A stretch of DNA of 64,000 bases from Heliomicrobium modesticaldum Ice1. Lineage in GTDB: Bacteria; Bacillota; Desulfitobacteriia; Heliobacteriales; Heliobacteriaceae. Each line of letters begins with the position of its first letter. Within the stretch, counting starts at the first letter, position 1. The notes below the pieces were generated by a model. That model had not been told where the DNA came from. It made no database searches and saw only the letters and a list, made by a program, of their open reading frames with translations. The DNA is taken from assembly GCF_000019165.1 (NCBI RefSeq), contig NC_010337.2, forward strand, positions 289,501 through 353,500, in the 5' to 3' direction. Positions 57,485 through 64,000 of the stretch are shown piece by piece. The position numbers and the translations under genes were made by a program.

Positions 57485-57498
57485 TTCTTTACCAGCCG

Positions 57499-57732
57499 TT
57501 ATTCGCAGCTGCAGCCGCAGCCGCAGGCATCGTCATCCTTGCCGACGACTTTGTTCAGTTCTTCGATCAGTTTATCCACATCGATGCCGTGGGCCCTGGC
57601 GCCTTGCCCGATGTTTTCAAAGCGAGCCGCCGAGCAGCCCAGGCAACTCATGCCGAAGCTCATGAAAACAGGCACCGTATTGGGAAACTTGGCCACACAC
57701 TCACCAATACCCATCGTTTCAGTGATCTTCAT
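57499..57732 (-). CDS. DUF1858 / hybrid cluster protein-associated redox disulfide domain protein
   Basis: This 77-residue protein has the full domain: MKITETMGIGECVAKFPN, then FMSFGMSCLGCSAARFEN with the CxxC redox disulfide near 31-34, then AHGIDVDKLIEELNKVV. It ends in a cluster of extra Cys (DACGCGCSCE). It is thought to act with Fe-S or hybrid cluster proteins or in sulfane/disulfide chemistry. AAGGAGG lies nine bases before ATG 57732. A CsoR/CstR-like operator covers its promoter. The metal-binding or persulfide-binding tail fits such control. Confidence 0.88.
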   Translation of the reverse strand: MKITETMGIGECVAKFPNTVPVFMSFGMSCLGCSAARFENIGQGARAHGIDVDKLIEELNKVVGKDDDACGCGCSCE

Positions 57733-57761
57733 CTGGCAACACCTCCTTACGGGAGCTGTCC

Positions 57762-57806
57762 GTACCCCCTGAGGGGTATTATACATCAGATTCCACCTTC
57801 ATGCAA
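57762..57806 (-). promoter_or_regulatory. Promoter with CsoR/CstR-like operator for the DUF1858 gene
   Basis: On the minus strand TTGCAT (57801-57806) and TATAAT (57778-57783) are 17 bases apart. The -10 box is followed directly by the palindrome ATACCCCTCAGGGGGTAC (57762-57779), which matches the TACCCC-GGGGTA operators of CsoR, RcnR and CstR regulators. Which regulator binds is not known from the window. Confidence 0.65.
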
Positions 57807-57913
57807 AGCCCCGAGGCAAAAATCCCTTTTTTATCGCCTCTTATCGCGCCTCAGAAGAAGTATTCCCACCTTTCTCCCCAGGTCTGCCCCCTCGGAGACA
57901 AGGAAATTTCCGG

Positions 57914-58264
57914 TTATATTGTCGTCGTCTGAATCGCCTCGAGCGACTGCTCCTCTGTCTCGTCGATGGCAAAGACCTGATCCAACTTGGTCATCACAAA
58001 AATCTCATAGATCATAGGAACCAGGCAGGCAATCCGCAAGCGCCCCCCGTGCTTGAGCGTCGTCTTCAAAATCGAAACAAGAAAGCCAAGACCGGTCGAG
58101 TCGATAAAGTCGACGCCGCTGAAGACAAAGACGAACTTCCGTTTCCCCTGTTCGATGCGCTGAACAACATGAGCCCGAAAGGCGGCTGCCCCCGAAGCGT
58201 CGAAACAGCCGGACAAGGTCAATATCTCCACATCTCCCACGTTCCGGGAATCGTAGCGCAGCAT
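57914..58264 (-). CDS. STAS-domain anti-sigma factor antagonist-like protein
   Basis: This 116-residue single STAS domain has the phosphorylatable Ser in VDFIDSTGLGFLVSIL near residue 56. Such proteins bind and release anti-sigma kinases of the SpoIIAB/RsbW type in response to phosphorylation. AAAGGAG lies nine bases before ATG. No kinase or sigma gene is adjacent, so the partner is unknown. It follows the STAS-cheC pair but is separated from it by a strong terminator. Confidence 0.9.
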   Translation of the reverse strand: MLRYDSRNVGDVEILTLSGCFDASGAAAFRAHVVQRIEQGKRKFVFVFSGVDFIDSTGLGFLVSILKTTLKHGGRLRIACLVPMIYEIFVMTKLDQVFAIDETEEQSLEAIQTTTI

Positions 58265-58337
58265 CCCATCCCTCTCCTTTCCAGCAACGAGCGCTTCGCC
58301 GCAACGATGTCAGTGAAGGCAAAAACCACAGAATGTG

Positions 58338-58365
58338 AAAAAAAGCCCCACCGTTCAGGCGGGGC
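58338..58365 (-). terminator. Terminator of the STAS-cheC unit
   Basis: GCCCCGCC pairs with GGTGGGGC around a five-base loop, followed by seven T residues on the minus strand. Confidence 0.85.
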
Positions 58366-58382
58366 ATTCATCGCTTCGTCGG

Positions 58383-58994
58383 TTAGGCTAAGCCCAGGGA
58401 ACCGAGGATCAGCTCAAGGGAACCCTCTTCCGGGATCAAGAATAAGAACCCGGCGATCTGCTGCCCTTCGCCGATAAACTCGGTGGCCAGCAACAGCGCA
58501 TGGTCGCCCACCTCGGCGATGGACGTGAGCACCACGCTGATGATGGCCGCCGCCATGTCGATGGCCAAGGCGGGCACGGACTGCTCGAAGGTGAGCCGCG
58601 TAAACATGGACAGCGCGCTGAGGTAGGTGCCGGCCAGGATGTTCCCCACCTCTTTGAGGGCCGATGCCTCCATCTCGCCGATCGCCTGGGTGGTACCAGC
58701 AGGAAAACCCATCAACATATCCACAAGCGCCTTCGCAGAATCGATGGGGAGCACAAAGAGCAGGTTAGCCGGTGCCTTGCCTTCCACCCGCAGGTAGACG
58801 CCTGCCACCAAGGTTTCCGGTCCGCCCATGTGATCGGCCACGTGATCAAAAGGCACAACCCCCAGCGAGGGGACTTTCATGTCGATCGCTTTTTGGACCA
58901 TCTGGGAGAGGGCTGTCGCCGAGTTGCCGGCGCCCACGTTCCCTACTTCCCGCAGGGCATCCATTTGCAAAGGGGTCAAACTCAAAAAATCCAC
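58383..58994 (-). CDS. cheC: CheY-P phosphatase CheC
   Basis: This 203-residue protein has two CheC active-site repeats with the E-xxx-N pattern (LREVGNVGAGNSATALS near 14-30 and LKEVGNILAGTYLSALS near 113-129) and the FDHV insertion region. It removes phosphate from CheY-P and, in Bacillus, works with CheD. The GTG start has AAAGGAG nine bases upstream, reading into the STAS gene stop (six-base gap). No cheD is adjacent. The pairing with a STAS gene is unusual. Confidence 0.93.
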   Translation of the reverse strand: MDFLSLTPLQMDALREVGNVGAGNSATALSQMVQKAIDMKVPSLGVVPFDHVADHMGGPETLVAGVYLRVEGKAPANLLFVLPIDSAKALVDMLMGFPAGTTQAIGEMEASALKEVGNILAGTYLSALSMFTRLTFEQSVPALAIDMAAAIISVVLTSIAEVGDHALLLATEFIGEGQQIAGFLFLIPEEGSLELILGSLGLA

Positions 58995-59000
58995 GGCTCC

Positions 59001-59351
59001 TCACTCCTTTGCCGCGCCCACCAACGCGAGGGCATCCTCTTCAGAGTCGACGATGGCGATCACCTTGTTGAGTCGGACAATTTCGAAGACCTGCCGGATG
59101 ACGTCTCTGAGCCCGAAAACAGCCAGTTGCAGGTTGTCCGACTGCAGCTGTTTATAGTAGGCCACCAAAGCCCCCAAACCGGAACTGCTGATAAAAACCA
59201 CATCGGTAAAATTCAACACGATGGCTTCACATTGTTCCGTAACCGCTTCCGTCAAAGCCTTTTTAAACCGTTCGAGGCCGAGACCATCGATCTCGCCTTT
59301 CAGATCAACAATATTGCACGAGCCGAGCTTGCGCGTCCTGTACTCTAACAC
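59001..59351 (-). CDS. STAS-domain protein coupled to cheC
   Basis: This ~116-residue STAS domain has the Ser motif VVFISSSGLGALVAYY near residue 52. I use GTG 59351, which has AAAAGGGG nine bases upstream. The ATG three codons before it abuts that Shine-Dalgarno. The cheC gene follows six bases later, so the two proteins are made together. The STAS protein may link a phosphorylation-controlled partner-switch to chemotaxis, but this is inferred. Confidence 0.85.
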   Translation of the reverse strand: MLEYRTRKLGSCNIVDLKGEIDGLGLERFKKALTEAVTEQCEAIVLNFTDVVFISSSGLGALVAYYKQLQSDNLQLAVFGLRDVIRQVFEIVRLNKVIAIVDSEEDALALVGAAKE

Positions 59352-59423
59352 CCGCGCCATCCCCTTTTCTCAAAAAACAAAATCTATTTATCTTTTTTCA
59401 TTCTGCTTTTTTTTAGCATACCA

Positions 59424-60134
59424 TCAGATGGGCATTCTGGCAAGGTTGAGACCTGTAAGGAACGGCGCCAGCAGCACCGCTGACTCATAGCAAAGGGAAA
59501 GCCCCTCAGAATCGCTCCAAGGGCCGGGCGGGTAGTCCGATAAGCGCAACCCCATCGAGGCAAAATGCACCCCCCGTGAAGACAGGAGGAGCTGGCGAAC
59601 CAGGGCATCTTCGCCGGCGTTTAGTATCCGCTGACGGAGTTTCTCTGCCCGGTGAGAGACGGGACAGCAAAAATAAGTCCGGCAGACAAGGGGGCGAAAG
59701 GTGTGGCGGAGACAGCGCTGTTTGGCATGGTCAAAAAGGCCGCACCAGCCGGCCTCGGTTCGACGAAGGGTGACATCCATCACCCTTCCCTGGATGTGAA
59801 TCTCTCCAAAAACATCGATAGCCTGCAGCAGGTCTTCTGCCGTCAGCGCCCCCGCCGCCCGGACGCGGTCAGCCACGGCGGGCAACGACAGGGCCAGGCG
59901 AATCGCATCGCCGATCGTCAAGGGGATCCGCTCGCGGCAGCAGTTCGGACAGCCCTCACAGTTGGCCCATCCGACAAAATCACGGCCCCGGCGAAGACCC
60001 GTCCAGGCCGAATTGGAAAAAAAAGCCTCGACCGCCTCCAGGTAATCAGCCACCGTCGCGTCAGGGTGACAGGCAACTACATCATATCCGGATCCGTTAG
60101 AAAAATGGCGCAGTTCCAGAACAACTCTCGCCAT
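59424..60134 (-). CDS. YkgJ-family cysteine cluster protein
   Basis: This 236-residue protein has the CxxCxxCC motif (NCEGCPNCCRERIPLT near 59-74) and the distal Cys pair RPLVCRTYFCCPV near 145-157, matching the Fe-S/zinc-chelating YkgJ family. It is cytosolic with no membrane segments. The function of the family is unclear. Translation is coupled: its ATG follows the TAG of the previous gene directly, and GAGGAG lies nine bases upstream. It is the last gene of the PHP-queD-unknown-ykgJ operon. Confidence 0.82.
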   Translation of the reverse strand: MARVVLELRHFSNGSGYDVVACHPDATVADYLEAVEAFFSNSAWTGLRRGRDFVGWANCEGCPNCCRERIPLTIGDAIRLALSLPAVADRVRAAGALTAEDLLQAIDVFGEIHIQGRVMDVTLRRTEAGWCGLFDHAKQRCLRHTFRPLVCRTYFCCPVSHRAEKLRQRILNAGEDALVRQLLLSSRGVHFASMGLRLSDYPPGPWSDSEGLSLCYESAVLLAPFLTGLNLARMPI

Positions 60135-60722
60135 CTAGAGGGACTCCTCGAAATGGCCCGAGTGGTGCAGCGCTTGCAACACCCTGGCGATCTCACGGCA
60201 GAGGGGCGCCAGTTCGAGGCGCTCTGTATTCAGCGGCACGGGCCAACGGTAAAAGGCGTAAGCGCGGTGCACATTGACCACCTGATCGGGAGCCACAGAG
60301 ATCTCGAAATTCACTTCCGGAAAGTTCTGGTGGTCGACGATCGCCATGATGATGTTCTGGACGGTCCGGGTCAAAAACCCTGCCGATTCAAAATCCTTGG
60401 CCGGAAAATAGTACTTGATCTCCAATTCGAGAGCGTCGGTCATGGCGCCGTCGCGGGAGAGGAAGCCGGGCAATGTCCGAAAGCCGCTTGGCGGCGCAGC
60501 CTCGTGGCCGTAGACGGAACGGGCCGTCATGACGGCATCCCAGACAAAGGCGATCTCGGCCCGAATCTCCGAACCGGCCCTCGCCCCTGTGACCTGGCAA
60601 TAGCAGCGAAATTCTCGGAGACAAGTGCTCATCTCAATAAAGTTCTGCACATCAAAGGCTTCCAGCCCCGAATCCTCCAGTGCGGCCAACAGGTCATCCC
60701 AAACGTCTTCGTATGTCAGCAT
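60135..60722 (-). CDS. Unknown protein between queD and the YkgJ-like gene
   Basis: This 195-residue soluble protein has no recognised family. It begins MLTYEDVWDDLLAALEDSGL and shows a mixed alpha/beta pattern with ELEIKYYFPAKDFESAG near 105 and AYAFYRWPVPLNTERLEL near 155. Two Cys near the N-terminus (CLREFRCYC) stand out. AAGGAG lies six bases before ATG. Its stop touches the start of the YkgJ-like gene, so they may work together. Confidence 0.7.
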   Translation of the reverse strand: MLTYEDVWDDLLAALEDSGLEAFDVQNFIEMSTCLREFRCYCQVTGARAGSEIRAEIAFVWDAVMTARSVYGHEAAPPSGFRTLPGFLSRDGAMTDALELEIKYYFPAKDFESAGFLTRTVQNIIMAIVDHQNFPEVNFEISVAPDQVVNVHRAYAFYRWPVPLNTERLELAPLCREIARVLQALHHSGHFEESL

Positions 60723-60755
60723 GCTAGACTCCTTGGTTGATTTTTCCGCCTCCGC

Positions 60756-61148
60756 TCAGGCCGAAATGTCGTCATCGGCCCGGTAGCAGATTGACGCCCG
60801 CGGCGATTCCCAGATGCGAACCGTGCCGACCCGGACATGAGGGTGATTTTCTTTCAGCCAGCCGGCCAGTTCATGAAAGAAGTAACAGGATAGGTTTTCC
60901 GCCGTCGGGTTGCGCTGCAGAAAATAATCGTGTTCATTGATCATCCGGTGATCCAATTGGTCGCAAATCGCCTTGACCGCCTTTTTGACTTCCTTAAAAT
61001 CGATGAGCATTCCCAGATCGTCCAGTTGACGACCCACCAGGGTCACTTCCACCTGCCAGGTGTGACCGTGGACCCGAGCGCAATCGCCAGGGTAATCCCG
61101 GAGATAGTGGGCGGCGTCAAAGTGGGTCTGCACGATCAGTTCATACAT
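60756..61148 (-). CDS. queD: 6-carboxytetrahydropterin synthase / PTPS-family enzyme (QueD)
   Basis: This 130-residue T-fold enzyme has the zinc-binding His residues in TQTHFDAAHYL-type (VQTHFDAAHYL, near 7-17) and ARVHGHTWQVEV near 28-39, plus DHRMINEHDYF near 72. It makes 6-carboxytetrahydropterin for queuosine and other deazapurines, or pyruvoyltetrahydropterin. No queC, queE or queF lies in the window. ATG 61148 is preferred to the upstream GTG that abuts the Shine-Dalgarno. It overlaps the PHP gene by 13 bp. Confidence 0.9.
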   Translation of the reverse strand: MYELIVQTHFDAAHYLRDYPGDCARVHGHTWQVEVTLVGRQLDDLGMLIDFKEVKKAVKAICDQLDHRMINEHDYFLQRNPTAENLSCYFFHELAGWLKENHPHVRVGTVRIWESPRASICYRADDDISA

Positions 61149-61996
61149 GGACCGATCCACTCCTCAATGCGTTTTTGAACCTCCTCCGGCAGGGGACCCC
61201 CGTCAGGCAGGATGCAGCCCAGGCGGGCCGATGGCTTGCCGCCGCCATGGAAATCACTTCCACCGGTGACATAGAGGCCCGTTTCTTCTGCCAGACGGAC
61301 GAACTTTCGGATATCATGGACGGAATGCTCCGGATAATAGGCTTCAATCCCCATCAGACCGGCAGCCTTCAGGCGCTGCAACAGCGGCAACAATTCGGAA
61401 TAAGATTGTTCGGCCAAAAAAATCGGGTGGGCCAGCACAGGAATGCCCCCGGCCCGGCGCAGCAGGGCGATCCCCTCTTCGGGGAGAAGCCGCTCCTTTG
61501 GCACATAAGCCGGCTTTCCGCTACCCAGGTACCGGGCAAAGGCTTCATCAACAGAGGCGACGACGCCCTTTTTCACCAACACCCGGCCGAAATGGGGACG
61601 ACCGATGACAGTGCTCCCCGCCTCCTGTGTCACTTCTTCCATAGTAATCGGAATTCCCATCGACCGCAACCGTTCGATGATTTTCGGATTGCGTTCCTCC
61701 CGGTAATGGATCAGACGCCGCAAGCCCTCCTGAAGGACGGGATTTCCCGGATCGATACGGTACCCAAGGAGGTGCATCTCCCGGTGTTCATGGTCGACAC
61801 TCAATTCCACGCCGTTTAGGATCTGAACGCCCAATTCCTCTCCCGCTTTCCGGGCCTCGGCGACACCATCGACGGTGTCATGATCAGTCAAGGCCATCAG
61901 GCCCACCCCTTCGCGCTTGGCCAGCGCGACCAGTTCTCGCGGTGTCAATGAACCGTCTGACGCGGTGGAGTGGCTGTGCAAGTCCATCTTTTTCAT
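61136..61996 (-). CDS. PHP-domain phosphoesterase (TrpH/3',5'-nucleotide phosphatase-like)
   Basis: This 286-residue metal-dependent phosphoesterase has the four PHP motifs: DLHSHSTASDGSLTP near 5, ALTDHDTVDGV near 35, NGVELSVD near 61 and TGGSDFHGGGKPS near 245, all with the expected His/Asp. E. coli TrpH (YciV) removes phosphate from 3',5'-nucleoside bisphosphates and short RNAs. AAGGAG lies six bases before ATG. It heads the queD operon. Confidence 0.92.
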   Translation of the reverse strand: MKKMDLHSHSTASDGSLTPRELVALAKREGVGLMALTDHDTVDGVAEARKAGEELGVQILNGVELSVDHEHREMHLLGYRIDPGNPVLQEGLRRLIHYREERNPKIIERLRSMGIPITMEEVTQEAGSTVIGRPHFGRVLVKKGVVASVDEAFARYLGSGKPAYVPKERLLPEEGIALLRRAGGIPVLAHPIFLAEQSYSELLPLLQRLKAAGLMGIEAYYPEHSVHDIRKFVRLAEETGLYVTGGSDFHGGGKPSARLGCILPDGGPLPEEVQKRIEEWIGPCMN

Positions 61997-62195
61997 CCGG
62001 TTCTCCTTCCTGCGATCTGGCGAATCGGCATCTTACGGATTGGCAGATCCCGAAATAGGGCCTACTCTGCGGATCGACCGTTTTAGCGGTTTGGCCGCTC
62101 CTCGTCGTTCTGCCTCTTCCTACATAAATGACTGCACTATCATCCTTGACACCTAATCATTTGGCTAGTCCCGTGAAAAAACCTGCCGGGATCGG

Positions 62196-62224
62196 CGAAA
62201 AAAACAGAGCCCCTGCGGGCTCTG
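62196..62224 (-). terminator. Terminator of the rubrerythrin-like gene
   Basis: CAGAGCCC pairs with GGGCTCTG around a short loop, followed on the minus strand by a run of T. Confidence 0.85.
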
Positions 62225-62264
62225 CTTTTGCCTGTCCGATTTCGGCAACCTTTGCCGAATCAAG

Positions 62265-62684
62265 TTACTTGAAGTACCGGTCCAGCATCCCTTTGAGCAT
62301 CTGGGCGTGCCGGGCCTCATCTTTGGAGGACTCATCGAAAAAATCATGGGCGGCGTCGATATCGTTTTGCTTGGCCTCAGTGGCGGCCATCTTTTTGCCC
62401 TTATTGGCGCCGATCTCGCCGGCCAGCATCTTCTCCAGGTTCTCCTTCGTCGATTCGGAGATCATCCCGTTCAATTCGGCAAAATGGGCGGCATGCTCCG
62501 CTTCCTCCCAGGCGATGCGCTTCAGCACTTCCGCCACTTCAGGGTAGCCTTGCCGCTGGGCTTGGCGGGCCATGGCCAGGTAGAGGCCCGTCTCTTGCGT
62601 CTCACCGCGGAAATTGGCATTCACAGCATCTTCCACGACAGTTCCTTTGGTGACACCCAGTTTCACTTCATTGACAAATTCCAT
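62265..62684 (-). CDS. Rubrerythrin-like diiron protein (ferritin-like domain, no rubredoxin domain)
   Basis: This 139-residue ferritin-like protein has the ligand sets of a rubrerythrin: [17 protein letters not shown] near residue 27, [14 protein letters not shown] near 60 and [16 protein letters not shown] near 118. The C-terminal rubredoxin domain of classical rubrerythrin is missing, and a free rubredoxin is encoded nearby. It would reduce peroxide in the cytosol. ATG 62684 has AGGAGG eight bases upstream. It has its own strong promoter and a PerR-box-like site in the leader. Confidence 0.92.
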   Translation of the reverse strand: MEFVNEVKLGVTKGTVVEDAVNANFRGETQETGLYLAMARQAQRQGYPEVAEVLKRIAWEEAEHAAHFAELNGMISESTKENLEKMLAGEIGANKGKKMAATEAKQNDIDAAHDFFDESSKDEARHAQMLKGMLDRYFK

Positions 62685-62703
62685 TCCGGCAACCTCCTGA
62701 TAA

Positions 62704-62718
62704 TAATAATAATTGTTA
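62704..62718 (-). promoter_or_regulatory. PerR/Fur box-like site in the rubrerythrin leader
   Basis: On the minus strand TAACAATTATTATTA matches the PerR-box consensus TTATAATNATTATAA at 12 of 15 positions. It lies between the -10 box and the Shine-Dalgarno. The surrounding run of TAA repeats makes a chance match possible. Confidence 0.5.
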
Positions 62719-62735
62719 CTACTTAATTTATCTTT

Positions 62736-62764
62736 AGTATAGCCGTGGTTTTTCCCATTGTCAA
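62736..62764 (-). promoter_or_regulatory. Consensus promoter of the rubrerythrin-like gene
   Basis: On the minus strand a perfect TTGACA (62759-62764) is followed after 17 bases by TATACT (62736-62741). Confidence 0.85.
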
Positions 62765-62839
62765 CCATGATCCAGCATTTTTTGCTTCCTTCCCCCCGAT
62801 AGTATGGGCCGGCGGTTATCGGCCTATTCGGTGAATCAA

Positions 62840-62873
62840 GAAAAACCGCCCTCCCGATTTCCGAGAGAGCGGT
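62840..62873 (-). terminator. Terminator of the rubredoxin gene
   Basis: ACCGCTCTC pairs with GAGGGCGGT (one bulge) around a ten-base loop, followed on the minus strand by TTTTTCTTG. Confidence 0.75.
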
Positions 62874-62928
62874 AGCGAAAAATCGCTCCCAAGGGTCTTC
62901 CCCTCAAGATTTTTCCTTTGGATCTCGA

Positions 62929-63087
62929 TTATAGAGTCTCGAACTCGTCCTTGCCGACGCCGCAGAGAGGGCAGACCCAGTTGTCTGCAAGCTCTTCAAA
63001 GGGGGTTCCGGGAGCAACGCCGTTGTCCGGATCTCCTTTGGCGGGATCATACACATACCCGCAAACCAGACAGCCGTACTTTTTCAT
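62929..63087 (-). CDS. rd: Rubredoxin
   Basis: This 52-residue electron carrier has both CxxCG motifs ([12 protein letters not shown] near 4-15 and [13 protein letters not shown] near 37-49) that bind one iron. It passes electrons from NADH:rubredoxin reductase to rubrerythrin, flavodiiron protein or similar oxygen- and peroxide-reducing enzymes. AAAGGAG lies ten bases before ATG 63087. It is 76 bp downstream of the reductase-like gene, presumably in one operon. Confidence 0.95.
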   Translation of the reverse strand: MKKYGCLVCGYVYDPAKGDPDNGVAPGTPFEELADNWVCPLCGVGKDEFETL

Positions 63088-63162
63088 GACCGGTTCACTC
63101 CTTTCTCGTATCTCATCATAACAAATCAATGCAATCATTGCCAAGCCTGTCCAAAAAAGACC

Positions 63163-64000
63163 TTATTCATCCGCCAGAGCCGCCAAAAAGGCCTCCATGG
63201 TCCCCGTGGCCCCGGAAAAATCACGGCCGCTCTCCATGGCCGCCTTCAACCGATTGGCCCACTTCAGGTCGCCCATGAGGACCGCCCCCACCAGCCGGCC
63301 GTCGCTGAAGAAAAACTTTTTGTATTCCTTGGCGCTGGCTTCCTCATCGCCCAGTGTGACTCCCGAGGAAACCGCACCGAGCGAAAAGATTTTGATCCCG
63401 AAGACGTGGAGCATGTTCGAAGGCGCCGCCGGACGGTAGGGCGTCCAATCGGTCTGCGGGAGGACCGCGTTGCGCCCCGCCCTCTTTCCCTGCTCGGCAG
63501 CGACCGACCAGAGCCCCGGCAGGTTGCCCTTAAACTCCGCCACATCGCCAGCCGCAAAAATGGCGGGAACAGAGGTCTGCATCCATTCATCGACACAGAT
63601 GCCCCGCCCCGCAGCGATCCCCGCCGATCGCGCCAGTTCCAGATTGGCCCGAATCCCCGTGGAGAAGATGATCCGTTCCCCCTCGACCGTTCGCCCGTCG
63701 GCGAGGCGCAGGCGAAGCACCCCTTCCCCTTTCTCAATGGCCATGCTGTCCGCTTCGGTAAGAATGGTGATGCCCTCGTCTGCGGCCAGCCGCTCCAAAA
63801 GCCGCGATCCGCCCGCATCCAGTTGGCGGCTGAGGAGACGTGGACCATGCTCCACGACCGTGACGGCGATCCCTTGCTCGTGCAGCGTCCAGGCCGCCTC
63901 CAGCCCTAGGATCCCGCCGCCGACGACGATCACCCGGCGGCCGGGACGCAGGTCGGTGTTGATCGCCGCCACATCGTCCACTTGCCGCACCGTATAGACA
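63163..64000 (-). CDS. NADH:rubredoxin oxidoreductase-like FAD enzyme (5' part outside window)
   Basis: The visible ~279 C-terminal residues belong to the pyridine nucleotide-disulfide reductase fold. They include an NAD-binding site VIVVGGGILGLEAAWTL, the FAD motif ALFAAGDVAE-like sequence (PAIFAAGDVAEFKGN) and a C-terminal FAD/NAD-type domain (KKFFFSDGRLVGAVLMGD). The N-terminal FAD domain is cut by the window edge. The protein resembles NROR/NirB-type reductases. Because rubredoxin follows directly, it most likely reduces rubredoxin with NADH as part of peroxide and oxygen defence. The frame is open to 64000. Confidence 0.87.
   Translation of the reverse strand, partial: VYTVRQVDDVAAINTDLRPGRRVIVVGGGILGLEAAWTLHEQGIAVTVVEHGPRLLSRQLDAGGSRLLERLAADEGITILTEADSMAIEKGEGVLRLRLADGRTVEGERIIFSTGIRANLELARSAGIAAGRGICVDEWMQTSVPAIFAAGDVAEFKGNLPGLWSVAAEQGKRAGRNAVLPQTDWTPYRPAAPSNMLHVFGIKIFSLGAVSSGVTLGDEEASAKEYKKFFFSDGRLVGAVLMGDLKWANRLKAAMESGRDFSGATGTMEAFLAALADE

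Overview
The window looks like a chromosomal segment of an anaerobic, endospore-forming, fairly GC-rich low-oxygen Firmicute (Clostridia). The evidence is a tripartite spore germinant receptor, GerM and LonB, the gene order tig-clpP-clpX-lonB-lonA-engB, a flagellar rod-binding protein, ferredoxin-dependent indolepyruvate oxidoreductase, a two-subunit Fe-S fumarase and a rubrerythrin/rubredoxin system. A heliobacterium (Heliobacterium modesticaldum or a relative) would fit, but no photosynthesis gene lies here, so that is inference. Shine-Dalgarno sequences are strong, and several genes clearly use TTG or GTG starts.

Layout. 1-7.8 kb: an acidic small ORF, a GT39-like membrane protein, a Lon-like AAA protease, a rod-binding protein and a chemoreceptor, followed by a promoter-to-terminator unit that may encode a ~140-nt RNA. 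8-14.4 kb: a branched-chain amino acid ABC importer (livF, G, M, H and two binding proteins), with well-formed promoters in front of each livJ. 14.6-21.3 kb: an unknown coiled-coil protein, asnB with a possible attenuated leader, copy A of a dispersed repeat, and an RND efflux pump. 21.4-25.7 kb: iorA-iorB-paaK for aryl pyruvate oxidation. 25.7-30 kb: germination genes gerB (plus strand) convergent with gerA-gerC and a small membrane protein. 30-38.8 kb: the proteostasis block. 39.0-39.4 kb: tRNA-Leu, tRNA-Arg and tRNA-Pro. 39.5-47.2 kb: rdgB, rph, fumB, fumA, a BadF-type ATPase with a 2-hydroxyacyl-CoA dehydratase-like partner, murI and gerM. 47.3-52.6 kb: a ZIP transporter, a split TauE/SafE-type transporter, a coiled-coil protein, and a GT2/SMR/GT39 cluster resembling lipid-linked sugar modification systems. 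52.7-57.8 kb: a SNF2 helicase, repeat copy B, a YitT-family protein, an HD-GYP protein, PduL and a DUF1858 redox-disulfide protein under a CsoR/CstR-like operator. 57.9-62 kb: two STAS proteins, CheC, a YkgJ-like cysteine protein, an unknown gene, queD and a PHP phosphoesterase. 62-64 kb: rubrerythrin-like protein, rubredoxin and the 3' part of an NADH:rubredoxin reductase-like flavoprotein.

Functionally the window joins protein quality control and spore biology with amino acid uptake and fermentation, anaerobic redox defence and signalling. The least explained items are the two-copy repeat with terminal inverted repeats (17.9 and 54.4 kb), the candidate small RNA at 7.3 kb, the operator at the DUF1858 gene, the ATPase/dehydratase-like pair at 43-45 kb, and the long or structured leaders of livJ and asnB. 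I saw no CRISPR array, no transposase and no prophage.
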